Source: an uncultured Bacilli bacterium
GTDB lineage: Bacteria; Bacillota_I; Bacilli_A; RF39; UBA660
Length of the DNA stretch: 14,502 nucleotides
Reading direction: 5' to 3'
NCBI GenBank assembly: GCA_910579535.1
Contig: CAJTUR010000032.1
Span: 1 to 14,502 of the forward strand
The notes beneath the pieces were generated by a model. The model was not told where the DNA came from. It made no database searches and was given only the letters and a program-made list of their open reading frames with translations. Both the position numbers and the translations under genes were made by a program. Position 1 is the first letter of the stretch, and the number at the start of each line of letters is the position of its first letter. Below are positions 1 through 8,442 of this stretch, one piece after another.

Positions 1-47
1 CAGTGGGGTTATGCCCGACTGTTAAACACGCACCGTGTGTTTAACAG
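1..47. repeat. Two adjacent hairpins at the left edge, possible mobile-element end
   Basis: Positions 19-29 and 37-47 are perfect 11-base inverted arms (CTGTTAAACAC / GTGTTTAACAG) around a 7-base loop. Directly outside them, 1-8 and 14-21 form a second stem with 7 of 8 pairs (CAGTGGGG / CCCGACTG). The segment is clearly richer in G and C than its surroundings. It replaces the expected last codons of the DUF6870 gene. Back-to-back hairpins at an abrupt junction resemble ends of IS200/IS605-type elements or dispersed palindromic repeats. That identity is inference, because no transposase is in view. Confidence 0.5.
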
Positions 48-225
48 GTATATAAGGATGCTTTGTCTTCATAATAAAATCTAATATTCTTTCTTCACTT
101 GATTTTCTTCTATCTATTTTTATATCTGTTATTTCATCTACATCCTCTAAAGTGACATCTTCAAGTTTCATATTTCTACATCGTTCTAATTTTTCTTTTA
201 TTTCTTCAATATTATATTTATTCAT
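22..225 (-). CDS. DUF6870-like small protein, 3' end replaced by hairpin sequence
   Basis: The product is 67 residues if translation starts at ATG 225, chosen because a GGAG Shine-Dalgarno sits 7-8 bases upstream; the ATG at 240 (72 residues) has no such site. The body is acidic-helical and ends with the motif EERILDFI followed by KHPYI, matching my recollection of the DUF6870 family, small phage- and element-associated proteins of unknown function. In the family the strand after NPY continues with a hydrophobic-basic segment. Here the last eight residues (PVKHTVRV) are encoded by the 19-47 hairpin, so the native C-terminus seems lost at about position 48. Function is unknown, and the protein may be non-functional. 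Confidence 0.6.
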   Translation of the reverse strand: MNKYNIEEIKEKLERCRNMKLEDVTLEDVDEITDIKIDRRKSSEERILDFIMKTKHPYIPVKHTVRV

Positions 226-306
226 AAAATCACACTCCAAACTAATTATATATTTAAATACAATTAATGTTAAATGTGCGTTTTTTATTATGAATGATAA
301 TTTTTA

Positions 307-1331
307 CTAATCTTTATTATTTTCTGAAGTTTCTAATAATTTTGTACTTTCAATAAATTTATCGAAGTCAGAAATATATAATTGGTCTTGTTTTTTCTTA
401 AACTTATCAAATTCTTTATATGCAAGTTCTTGAGCTACTTTATGAGATATTTTCCTGCATCATGCAGTATTTCTTGCCCATTAAATTGTAAAAATGCATC
501 CAATTTTTCTACCCAATCTTTCATTGTCATCGCATTATGATTTTCTGCTTGTAATTCAGCATAATCTAAATACATAGTAACTATTCTATTTAAGTTTTTT
601 AATTCTTTTTCTGTCAAATAATTTTTAGCAATATCAACATCATATTTATAAATTGGTCCATTTGGAGAACCTGTCCAATTTGTTAAACCCATATTATCTT
701 TTTCTGAATCAACTCTATTATAAATAATCTCCGCAGCAGTATTACCAGTGACCGAATAATGAAGTTTGTTCTGCACAGTTTTAAAAAAAGTTTTAGTTAT
801 TTCAGAATCTTTATCATAATCGATACTACAAGATGAATATATATCTGTTATTTTTTGATAAAATCTTCTTTCGCTAGACCTGATATTCCTAATTTTTTCT
901 AGTGTTCTTTCAAAATAATCTTCTCCAAAAAAATAGTTCGGATTTTTTAATCTCTCGTCATCCATAGCAACACCAGTAATTAGATATTCTTTTAAAACTT
1001 TTGTTGCCCATATTCTAAACTGTGTTGCCTTTTTTGAATTAACACGATAACCAACCGCAATAATCATATCTAAATTGTATATTTTAGATTTTCTTCCACC
1101 TGTACTTTCGTCGGAAATTCCGACAGAAGTTTCTTCCTTAAGTTCACCACTATTTATTATATTATTAATATGCTCAGTTATTGTACTTCTTCCTACTCCA
1201 AATAATTCAGCAATTAAATTTTGTGTTAACCAAATATCATTATTAATTAATAATACATTTACTTTAATATCGTTATTATCATCACGATAAATTAAAAAAT
1301 CATGAGTAGTTATTTGTAAATCATTTTCCAT
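307..1331 (-). pseudogene. RhuM-family protein, frameshifted near the C-terminus
   Basis: The first open segment runs 1331 to 435 (298 residues). It has a winged-helix-like N-terminus (IWLTQ..IAELFGV, residues 33-46), then YNLDMIIAVGYRV and IWATKVLKEYL, the hallmark of RhuM (the virulence RhuM family first named from a Salmonella pathogenicity island). The frame breaks after DAGK. Moving to the next frame at the T-run 450-453 (one A short on the coding strand) restores a family-like tail, SHKVAQEL...LYISDFDKFI, ending at TAG 307-309; the restored product is about 341 residues. The start is supported by GAGGTGA six bases upstream. The family often sits beside restriction or defence genes, but its biochemical role is not established. 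A real indel, a sequencing error, or a -1 slip on AAA are all possible. Confidence 0.8.
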
Positions 1332-1351
1332 TTATATTCACCTCTTTCTTA

Positions 1352-1527
1352 TGTTCTTAAATGTCGTAATCACCTATCTAATTCCTATTATAAATAACGC
1401 CAAAATTACTATTTTTATGAATCTTTATTGTTTTTTACCATTTTTTAATGAAAATATGCAAGATCTAAATTGGATAATTTCCTTTATTTATAAGGGTTTA
1501 AAGGTGTTCTTAATTAAATCGTAATCA
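1352..1527. repeat. Pair of direct repeats flanking the spacer between the OLD-like gene and RhuM
   Basis: Position 1352-1372 reads TGTTCTTAA-ATG-TCGTAATCA, and 1505-1527 reads TGTTCTTAA-TTAAA-TCGTAATCA: two identical 9-base halves with a 3- or 5-base centre, in the same orientation and 153 bases apart. One copy lies in the leader just in front of the RhuM Shine-Dalgarno, the other just after the OLD-like stop codon. The 225-base spacer (1332-1556) has no gene; it contains a -10-like ATTATA (plus strand) at 1387-1392. The copies could be regulator sites or scars of a duplication or insertion. Confidence 0.55.
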
Positions 1528-1556
1528 ACCAGTTTATATTTGTCTGATTTTGTCGA

Positions 1557-3305
1557 TTATTGTCGTTCAATTTTTTCACCTTCTTCTAACAATTCAATCT
1601 TAAATACTTTTCTAATAAATTCTTTTGCATTACTATATTCTGGTTCATCAAGTGTAGGATAATTTTTGAAAACTTCTTCAACCCATGAACTCCCATGACC
1701 ATCAATTTCAGTGATAAAACGTTCTATTTCTCCATACTCTACTACAAAAATATTATTCTTATTCAAAAAATCTATAATTTGATTATATTTTTGTACACAC
1801 TCTCCAGGCGGAAGACAAGATTTACCGCAATTTTTCAATAATTTTAAATGACTAATATTCTTTAATACTTGTCGTATTTTAATAACTGTTTCATCAGACA
1901 TATAAGTTGCATCGGTAATCAAGCCAAGTATTTCATCTTTTATTACCGACTGTTTTTTTATCTGACTGTCAGTTCCACTTTCAAATAATCTCAAGAAATC
2001 GCGGTGTGTCGACGATATTTGATCATATTTATTAGCTTTTATTGAATTTATTAAATCTTTTAATTTATCACAATTATTTATTAAATCTAAATCTGCAATA
2101 ACTAAAAAATTTATTTTCAATTTATTTAACAACGGAATTATTATTTTAAATTGATCTTTTCCGCCAACTGCACAAAATAGAGTGTTATTATATACATCAC
2201 TATCTAATTTTTCTAATAACGCAGAATAAAATTTACAATCACTTTCATTTTCACAAAGAATAACTATATTATAAAATAAACCATTAAGTATGTTAGAGTA
2301 CTTTAAATTTTTATCATTAGAAATGATTTTAATGCTCTCATTATCTAAACTATGAAATTCATTCTCATTATCAGTTCTATTTATTTTTATAATTTTGATT
2401 CTAGAAGAATTTTTTTCTAACATTCCACGTAACAAATCAATGTTATGAGTAGAAATAAAACACTGTTTGTTTTGGGACAAATCAACAATATTTTTACCTA
2501 ATATTCTGGCTTGTGGAGGATGAAGAAACGTTTCTGGTTCATCTATTAAATATAACGAATGAGTAGTTGTAATTAAAGATGACAGAATTGCAACAGCACT
2601 TCTTATTCCATCTCCTTGATCATTTAAATTTTCTAAAGGTTCTAATAAACATCTAGCTTCTCTTGTATCAGCACCAACGGATTTGTCTATCTCATCTTTA
2701 GTACCAAATTTATAAAACTTAGATACAGAATTTTGCCAAATTCCTTCACTAACATCTATTTTCTTTCCAAAGCATGAAAATAAAATATCATTTAATGTTG
2801 TTATGACTCTTTTATCCCTTTCAAGTTTTCTCATAATGTTAAAACTTAATTTGTCATTAATATAGGAATAAGAAATAGGAGATGTCATATTCAATCTACT
2901 TTCTGTAGATAGAAAGCTAAATAAAGCCTTATAAAAGTATTTATCTCCTGATTTTGTGTTTTGAAAGTTTTGTTCATTATAACCATATGTATGACTTCCA
3001 TCAACTTCAATATCATAACCATTAGATCCTAATTCAAAATTATTTTTAAAATATTTTTTCATAATATCTTCTTCGAAATTTTCATCTTTATATTCTATAT
3101 CATTGATTATTACTCTTTTTGAAGTATCATCTAAAATATCATTTTTTATATCTTTTAATGCTCTACTTTTACCGACATTATTTGCTCCAACGAAAACAAC
3201 TATATCATTACTGCCTAAATCTATTTCTGTGCCATCATTAAATCTTATTTTTTTAATGATAACTGAAGGATTTACACTATTGCCTTCATTTACATTTTCA
3301 TTCAT
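1557..3305 (-). CDS. OLD-like AAA ATPase with C-terminal TOPRIM nuclease domain
   Basis: The product is 582 residues from ATG 3305, chosen over the longer frame from 3347 because a strong AGGAGG lies 7 bases upstream. An ABC/SMC-type ATPase fills the N-terminal half: Walker A GANNVGKS (residues 40-47), a signature-like segment near residue 235, Walker B LIDEPE with D255/E256, and a switch histidine in STHN near residue 287. A TOPRIM domain follows, with acidic E352/E354 in CENESD, a VGGKDQ turn, and the D405-L-D407 pair. This is the layout of OLD-family anti-phage nucleases; fused PARIS-like AAA-TOPRIM proteins look similar and cannot be excluded. All key residues are present. No UvrD-type helicase (GajB) neighbours it, so class 1 OLD or a fused PARIS-like arrangement fits best. 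RhuM-family genes flank it on both sides. It probably acts in phage exclusion. Confidence 0.8.
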   Translation of the reverse strand: MNENVNEGNSVNPSVIIKKIRFNDGTEIDLGSNDIVVFVGANNVGKSRALKDIKNDILDDTSKRVIINDIEYKDENFEEDIMKKYFKNNFELGSNGYDIEVDGSHTYGYNEQNFQNTKSGDKYFYKALFSFLSTESRLNMTSPISYSYINDKLSFNIMRKLERDKRVITTLNDILFSCFGKKIDVSEGIWQNSVSKFYKFGTKDEIDKSVGADTREARCLLEPLENLNDQGDGIRSAVAILSSLITTTHSLYLIDEPETFLHPPQARILGKNIVDLSQNKQCFISTHNIDLLRGMLEKNSSRIKIIKINRTDNENEFHSLDNESIKIISNDKNLKYSNILNGLFYNIVILCENESDCKFYSALLEKLDSDVYNNTLFCAVGGKDQFKIIIPLLNKLKINFLVIADLDLINNCDKLKDLINSIKANKYDQISSTHRDFLRLFESGTDSQIKKQSVIKDEILGLITDATYMSDETVIKIRQVLKNISHLKLLKNCGKSCLPPGECVQKYNQIIDFLNKNNIFVVEYGEIERFITEIDGHGSSWVEEVFKNYPTLDEPEYSNAKEFIRKVFKIELLEEGEKIERQ

Positions 3306-3352
3306 TAAATCACCTCCTAATTTAATTATCATTGTCAGATTTTTCAACCTGA

Positions 3353-4207
3353 TTATTTTCCACTATTTTTTAATACATCTTTTCTTCTAAATTTTAACAA
3401 ATCATCTGTTGCATCAATCCAATCTTGCATTGTCATAACATGTCTTTCTTTTGCTTCATCTTCTGCAAATACTAAAAACATATTTGTTAAATCATTTAAT
3501 TTATTCATTTCTTCTTCATTCAAATAATTTTTAGCAATGGATACATCATATTTATATATTAACCCATCAGGGCTATTCTTTCAATTTGTAAGTTCCACAT
3601 GCTCTTTATTGGAATCTATATTAGTTCGCAGCGATATGTCTACTAATTGCATAATGTAATTTCTTTTGAACTATTTTAAAAAATGTATAGGCTTCTTCTG
3701 ACTTAGATTGTAGTCTGTTGATGTTGCAATAAACAAGTCTGTTATTTTTTGATATGCCATTCTTTCACTAACACGAATTGCTTTAATTCTTTCTAGTAAT
3801 TCATCAAAGTATTTGCTACCTTACTTATTTCCTCTAATGAATCTTTCATCATTTAAAGCAAAACCTTTAGTCATATATTCCTTTACTACTTTTGTTGCCC
3901 AAATTCTAAATTCAATTGCTTTTTTTGAATTGACTCTATAACCTACAGCAATAATGGCATCTAAATTATAAACTTCTGTATTATATTTTTACCATCATCC
4001 GCAGTTATTTCCATTTTGGAAACAACTGAATTTTTATTTAATTCATCTTCATCAAAAATAGTCTTTAAATGTTTAAAAATAGCGGGAACTTGCACACCAA
4101 AAAATTTTGCCATTCCTTTTTGTGTAAGTCATAATGTTTCATCTTTATATATTGCATCTTCAATAATATTACCATCTTTGTTTTTATATATTAGTAAAAT
4201 TGCTCAT
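3353..4207 (-). pseudogene. Second RhuM-family gene, degraded
   Basis: Reading across frames recovers a RhuM protein: ILLIYKNKDGNI, LTQKGMAKFFGVQVPAIF, YNLDAIIAVGYRVNS, IWATKVVKEYM, YQKITDLF, SPDGLIYKYDV and MTMQDWI in correct family order. It is interrupted by a frame problem near the start, TGA where family members have Trp (DETL-TGA-LTQ, near 4130), a one-base loss in an A-run before EVYNLDA (near 3990), a TAA in the linker near 3823, a frameshift near 3705, a small deletion near 3630, and a second TGA at the Trp of the LTNW motif (near 3583). It stops at TAA 3353-3355 after NSGK and lacks the usual C-terminal tail. It differs clearly from the RhuM at 307-1331, so it is a paralogue and not a recent duplicate. 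Two other Trp codons remain TGG. Confidence 0.85.
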
Positions 4208-4237
4208 TCACCTCTTTTTCTCAATTTTAATAAATTG

Positions 4238-4268
4238 TGTAAAAACTTATTTTAAACAAAGTTTTTAA
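4238..4268 (-). terminator. Weak AT-rich hairpin downstream of the DUF262 operon
   Basis: AAAAACTT (4241-4248) and AAGTTTTT (4259-4266) form a perfect 8-base stem with a 10-base loop, about 90 bases beyond the stop of the DUF262 operon. Read on the minus strand, the second arm ends in a short T-run. With only two G-C-type pairs it would be a weak and possibly bidirectional terminator. The rest of the 150-base gap 4208-4356 shows nothing recognisable. Confidence 0.3.
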
Positions 4269-4356
4269 TTATAAGGTTTGACTATATTTATTAAATATTC
4301 TATATCTTGAGCATTATATATAAATCGGTTTATTTCTTTTAAAGTTATTATTTAAA

Positions 4357-6579
4357 TTAACTCAGCTTATTGTCTTTTATTATTTTATTAATGTATTCTA
4401 TAGCTTCTTTGATTGATACCACTTCTTTATTGCCATTCATAATTGGATTTCCAAATTTATCTCTAAATTTTTCATCGTATTCAATATAACTCTCTTTTTT
4501 ACAAATTGAATCAATATGAGCAAATGAATCTTCATTATCTAAATATCCATGCCCAAAATGATAATTCATGTTTTCTTTAAAAATAACTTTTAAAATATAA
4601 GTATGAAATTCTGAATATTCAGCACTTAATCTTGATTTACTGTATAAAATAATTCTATGTTTTTCCCATTTATTATTACATATAATGTAACGCTTTTCAT
4701 CCATGTATTTAAATAATTCAGGATATTTAATCAAATAAAATAAAAACTCATCGCTCTCATCATTAAAACTATTTATTTTATAATTTAATTCATTAACTAA
4801 CTCTTCATTTGTCTTAATGTGTTTAATCGAATCAAAAAATTTCTTGAAAATATCGAAAGATTTTTTTTCACGTAGCATACGTCGCCAATTAAAATAGCCT
4901 TTTTTACCTTCAAAGAAAAATGAATAACTCGAATTAGCTAAGATAGAATAATCGCCAAAAGTTAGTAAAGCTCTGCTAAATAAATTATCTTCTATCGTTA
5001 ATCCGTTATCATTAAATAATAATGCGATTTCTTTCCAAGTATTTTTAAATTCTTCAATTTTAAGCTTCTCATTTGAAGAAAAATCATTTAAATCCGCACC
5101 AGTTAGTTTAAGAGCAAACGCAATTTCACCGTTAAAATAGGTATTTTTTTCGGCCATAATTAATTCATTTTTCCACTCAACATTTCTCTTTATTAGAAGA
5201 CATTTATATCTTTCTTCTTTTAATTGTTCTCTGTTAAAGAAAAAATTTATTTTTGAAGTTGTTATTTCTTCTCTAGTAGCAAAATAGGTTTCCGCATCTT
5301 TAAAGACTAAATCGTTAAAATTATTTATACTATTACAAGCATTGCTATATAATTGTTCTGTATCAATGACTGTGTTTTGAATAAGATTATTCATGATGCG
5401 ATTATAATCTAAAAAATTTTTAATATTCCAATTTTTTTCTGTTACAGCGTATTTTGTTATGGCAAAAATTAAAACTTTTTCTGACCATTCTGGTTTTTCT
5501 ATTATTTTAATCAGCCATGTCATTGTTTTAGTATAACACTCTTCATTTGCTTCTTTTAAAAATTTCAGAAATTCAAACGTCTGATAGATATCATTTAAAC
5601 TAGGAGTATTCTGTAAAAATTCTCTATAATTATCAAAAGCAAAGAATCCATTATTATTTACCATTTTATTTATTTTTGAAAATTCATAATTTTCTTTTTT
5701 AGGAATGACACGATTAACGATTATAAAATGAATAAGATATAAATATTTAATATCACATAATTTAAAAGGATCTAAAGTATTAAATCGACATCCTTCCCAA
5801 ATTAAATTCTGCCAGTCATTATCTATTTTCCGTTTAAAATTTGGCCAATTGCTACTTTCTCTACTATCAATAAAATCAAATAATTCTGCTTTAAATGATT
5901 CAAAATAGCTTAAAATTTTCCCTCTTGAATTCATTTTAATATATAAATCATTGGCTTTTCCCATATCAAAAATACGTAAAGACATAAGAAAAATGGGACA
6001 ATCATCTTGAATCAATTTTTTCGCCATATCTTCAATCTGAGCAAAAGTTTTATTTATTTCGTCTAAAACGATAATTGATGAGTAAATAGAAGGATCGTCT
6101 AGCCAAGTATCCGAAAACCAAGAAGCGTCATTTATATATTCCTTTAAATCTGAATCCTTTTTTTCTTTAAAAAATATAGGTAAATTTAGGACTAAGGCTT
6201 TAAAAAATCGATCAGTGGTTATTCTCGTTTCATATATAAAATTATCTTTTATTATTTTTAAACAATCTATTTGATTCTCTTTAGCAAAAGCATAAACGTG
6301 TAGTAAAAATAAAGTTGTTAATCGTTGTTGACCATCGATAGGAATAAAATAAATTTCTTCAATATTCCCATAAATAAAATTCAAATCCACGGTCTTTGAA
6401 GTTGTTAAAGCCTGGGCTAAATCTTGAAGTAAATTCTTCCTTGCTAATTCAACTTGAGGTGTATTTCTTCCTTGAACATAATCTCTTTGAATTAAAGGAA
6501 TTTTTATTTTTAAATTTTCATTACAAATTAATTGCCAAAATGTTTGTTTTTCGCCGATGTTTAATTTTGAATTTTCCAT
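4357..6579 (-). CDS. DUF262-domain protein without an HNH domain, second gene of the pair
   Basis: The product is 740 residues. DUF262 motifs are clear in the N-terminal third: IPLIQRDYVQG (27-37), PIDGQQRLTT with the catalytic-type DGQQR at 82-86, and KMNSRGK around N217-G220 followed by an FESFKAEL helix. The remaining 500 residues are helical, Trp- and Lys-rich, and contain no DUF1524 His-Me-finger motif that I can find; the last 90 residues have a conserved-looking HFGHGYLD segment. Its ATG shares a base with the TAA of the preceding gene (TAATG), with GGAGG 10 bases upstream, so translation is coupled and equimolar assembly with the partner is likely. In GmrSD and SspE the DUF262 domain is an NTP-using regulator of a DUF1524 nuclease. 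By analogy this protein may be a sensor or regulator subunit. The pairing is the point of interest. Confidence 0.8.
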   Translation of the reverse strand: MENSKLNIGEKQTFWQLICNENLKIKIPLIQRDYVQGRNTPQVELARKNLLQDLAQALTTSKTVDLNFIYGNIEEIYFIPIDGQQRLTTLFLLHVYAFAKENQIDCLKIIKDNFIYETRITTDRFFKALVLNLPIFFKEKKDSDLKEYINDASWFSDTWLDDPSIYSSIIVLDEINKTFAQIEDMAKKLIQDDCPIFLMSLRIFDMGKANDLYIKMNSRGKILSYFESFKAELFDFIDSRESSNWPNFKRKIDNDWQNLIWEGCRFNTLDPFKLCDIKYLYLIHFIIVNRVIPKKENYEFSKINKMVNNNGFFAFDNYREFLQNTPSLNDIYQTFEFLKFLKEANEECYTKTMTWLIKIIEKPEWSEKVLIFAITKYAVTEKNWNIKNFLDYNRIMNNLIQNTVIDTEQLYSNACNSINNFNDLVFKDAETYFATREEITTSKINFFFNREQLKEERYKCLLIKRNVEWKNELIMAEKNTYFNGEIAFALKLTGADLNDFSSNEKLKIEEFKNTWKEIALLFNDNGLTIEDNLFSRALLTFGDYSILANSSYSFFFEGKKGYFNWRRMLREKKSFDIFKKFFDSIKHIKTNEELVNELNYKINSFNDESDEFLFYLIKYPELFKYMDEKRYIICNNKWEKHRIILYSKSRLSAEYSEFHTYILKVIFKENMNYHFGHGYLDNEDSFAHIDSICKKESYIEYDEKFRDKFGNPIMNGNKEVVSIKEAIEYINKIIKDNKLS

Positions 6580-8420
6580 TATTTGTTTGCCTCCTCAACG
6601 ATATTTTTAAATTTATCTAAAGCATCTTGAATCGCATTTTTGTAATCTAATGCATCTTGATTTGTCCATTTCATCATATTATCGGCTTTTTCTGTATACA
6701 TTTTTAAAAATACATTTTTTGTACATACAGGAATAAATATTTCCCCTTTATCACGTTTGATAATTTCACGTCTTTTACTTGGATATAAATTATTACCATA
6801 GGATCTATTTGTTTTTGAGTCCAGTAATGTCAAATTTCCGATTCCATTTTCATCAAAGTCACCGCATAAATCTATCATTTCACAATAAAATTTCAAGAAT
6901 TGTTCAGAAGTTATTTTTGGATTGCTTGGATTTAATTTTTGCTCTATGTATTCGTCAATTTCTTCTATTTTATCTTTATAATCTAAATTTGCAAATTCTA
7001 TTTTGATACCATTTAAAAGTTCTATCCTTTTATTTATATCATTTAATTGCAATATTTCTTGATCGGTTGCTCGTGCATGAATGTGCTCAATATCCCATGA
7101 AGTTTTTTTATCTTTAAAGTTTTTAAAAGAAAATTTACTATCCGTTAAACTTTCTACTAAAGTAAATATGTTAAAAAATAGTAAAACGTTTTTAATTTTA
7201 ATTTTATCGGTTTCATAGTCTAATCGATTAAGATCTATTTTTTTTAATTCATTATAAACATCGTTTAATAATATCGTTTTAATTTCTGATTTTTTTTTAT
7301 TTTTTATTTTAGATATTAGCTGTTCAATATATGTGTCTTTAGATTTTGTTTTAATACAAACAAGAAAGCCAATATAATGATAAGTTTCCTGATTTTTACT
7401 AAATGCTTTTAAAGTATCATGAATTTGAACAATTTCTTTCCAAATGTCTACTTGTAATTCAAATATGGATTTTTCTGGATTTTCTAAATGCTTTTTATTT
7501 ATAAAATTATTTATGGTAATAAAAGAAAACAAGTTATCATTTTCTTGAATCTTTGTCTCTATTTTTTCTTCATTTTGTATTTGTTTTGCCTTAAGTTCTA
7601 ATAAAAAATCGATTCGAGTTTTTTCATCATTTGTATCATTAGAAATAAAATACCAAAAATCATTATCATGTAATGATTGCTCTATTTTATCCCATTCCAT
7701 GGCTATTTTTTCAAACTCAACATTTGTTTTTTCTTTCGTTTCATTTAAAGTATCTCGATTTAATAACTGCGCTTTAAATAATTCCGCATTTGTTAAAGGA
7801 ATTTTACCTATATTAATCTTTTTAAAAATATCATTTGAATGAGCGTTTTGATCGACTTCGTACCAAATGAATTGAACTCTATTACGAATAGTACTCTGAA
7901 TTAAATAAATTTTATCATCTTTTACTGGTCCAAATTTAGAAAACCATTTTCCTATTGTTTCTTTAGCAATTGTTATGTATTCATTATCAATTAAACGAAC
8001 ATTTTCATAAAAAATATTGTAAGGTAATGGTTTTGGTCTGGCCATCGTTTCGTTACAGATATTTAATATTAACCATATTGTCGTTAATCTTTGCTGCCCA
8101 TCTATTAATTCCCAATTTTTTTTCTCAAAATTTTCATCATTCACTTCATTATCATTATTTCCATTTGCCATTACTGATAAACTTTGCTGATTAGAAATAT
8201 TTTCTATTTTTTTTACAATTAAGGGTTGTAAGCAATATTTTAGTTTAAGATCTTCTTCGGAAAAAGTATAAATATCTTCAAGTAAGTCTTCTACTTGTTT
8301 GGGCTCCCAACGATATCCTCTTTGATAATCTTTAATATAAAAATTACTATTGTATAACGTTTTTTCTTCAATTTCTTCTATTTTATCACTGATTATAGTT
8401 TTAGTGGTTATTTTTGACAT
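6579..8420 (-). CDS. DUF262-DUF1524 (GmrSD/SspE-like) nuclease, first gene of the pair
   Basis: The product is 613 residues, starting after AAAGGAG. DUF262 comprises YQRGYRW (32-38), LIDGQQRLTT with DGQQR at 107-111, and a KINIGKIPLTNAELFKAQL helix. The C-terminus carries DUF1524: WDIEHIHA with H446, then GNLTLLDSKTNRS from G528 with N538 as the metal- or DNA-side residue, followed by a YPSKRREI segment. This is the architecture of fused GmrSD type IV restriction enzymes and SspE: NTP-dependent cleavage or nicking of phage DNA, with recognition tied to DNA modification. No dnd, ssp, brx or methyltransferase gene is in this window, so a modification partner is not obvious. It overlaps the second DUF262 gene by one base. 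A sigma-A-like promoter lies directly upstream. All motifs are intact, unlike most neighbours. Confidence 0.88.
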   Translation of the reverse strand: MSKITTKTIISDKIEEIEEKTLYNSNFYIKDYQRGYRWEPKQVEDLLEDIYTFSEEDLKLKYCLQPLIVKKIENISNQQSLSVMANGNNDNEVNDENFEKKNWELIDGQQRLTTIWLILNICNETMARPKPLPYNIFYENVRLIDNEYITIAKETIGKWFSKFGPVKDDKIYLIQSTIRNRVQFIWYEVDQNAHSNDIFKKINIGKIPLTNAELFKAQLLNRDTLNETKEKTNVEFEKIAMEWDKIEQSLHDNDFWYFISNDTNDEKTRIDFLLELKAKQIQNEEKIETKIQENDNLFSFITINNFINKKHLENPEKSIFELQVDIWKEIVQIHDTLKAFSKNQETYHYIGFLVCIKTKSKDTYIEQLISKIKNKKKSEIKTILLNDVYNELKKIDLNRLDYETDKIKIKNVLLFFNIFTLVESLTDSKFSFKNFKDKKTSWDIEHIHARATDQEILQLNDINKRIELLNGIKIEFANLDYKDKIEEIDEYIEQKLNPSNPKITSEQFLKFYCEMIDLCGDFDENGIGNLTLLDSKTNRSYGNNLYPSKRREIIKRDKGEIFIPVCTKNVFLKMYTEKADNMMKWTNQDALDYKNAIQDALDKFKNIVEEANK

Positions 8421-8442
8421 TATTTTTCTCCTTTGTTTTTTT

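Noticed and set aside
270..310. Hairpin ATTAT-GAATG-ATAAT with T-tail on the plus strand, as a terminator
   Set aside because: The tail is oriented for plus-strand transcription, but no plus-strand gene exists; the stem is five A-T pairs and could easily be chance in this AT-rich DNA.
1075..1290. Plus-strand open frame of 71 codons inside RhuM
   Set aside because: It is antisense to a gene with clear family motifs, has no Shine-Dalgarno, and its composition is a typical shadow of AT-rich coding DNA. The other plus-strand frames (3103, 4016, 6396, 6779, 7970, 12705, 13705) were dropped for the same reason.
1528..1570. Terminator after the OLD-like gene (AATCGAC / GTTGATT)
   Set aside because: The arms are only 7 bases with a G-T pair and a loop of more than 20 bases, and no T-tract follows on the minus strand.
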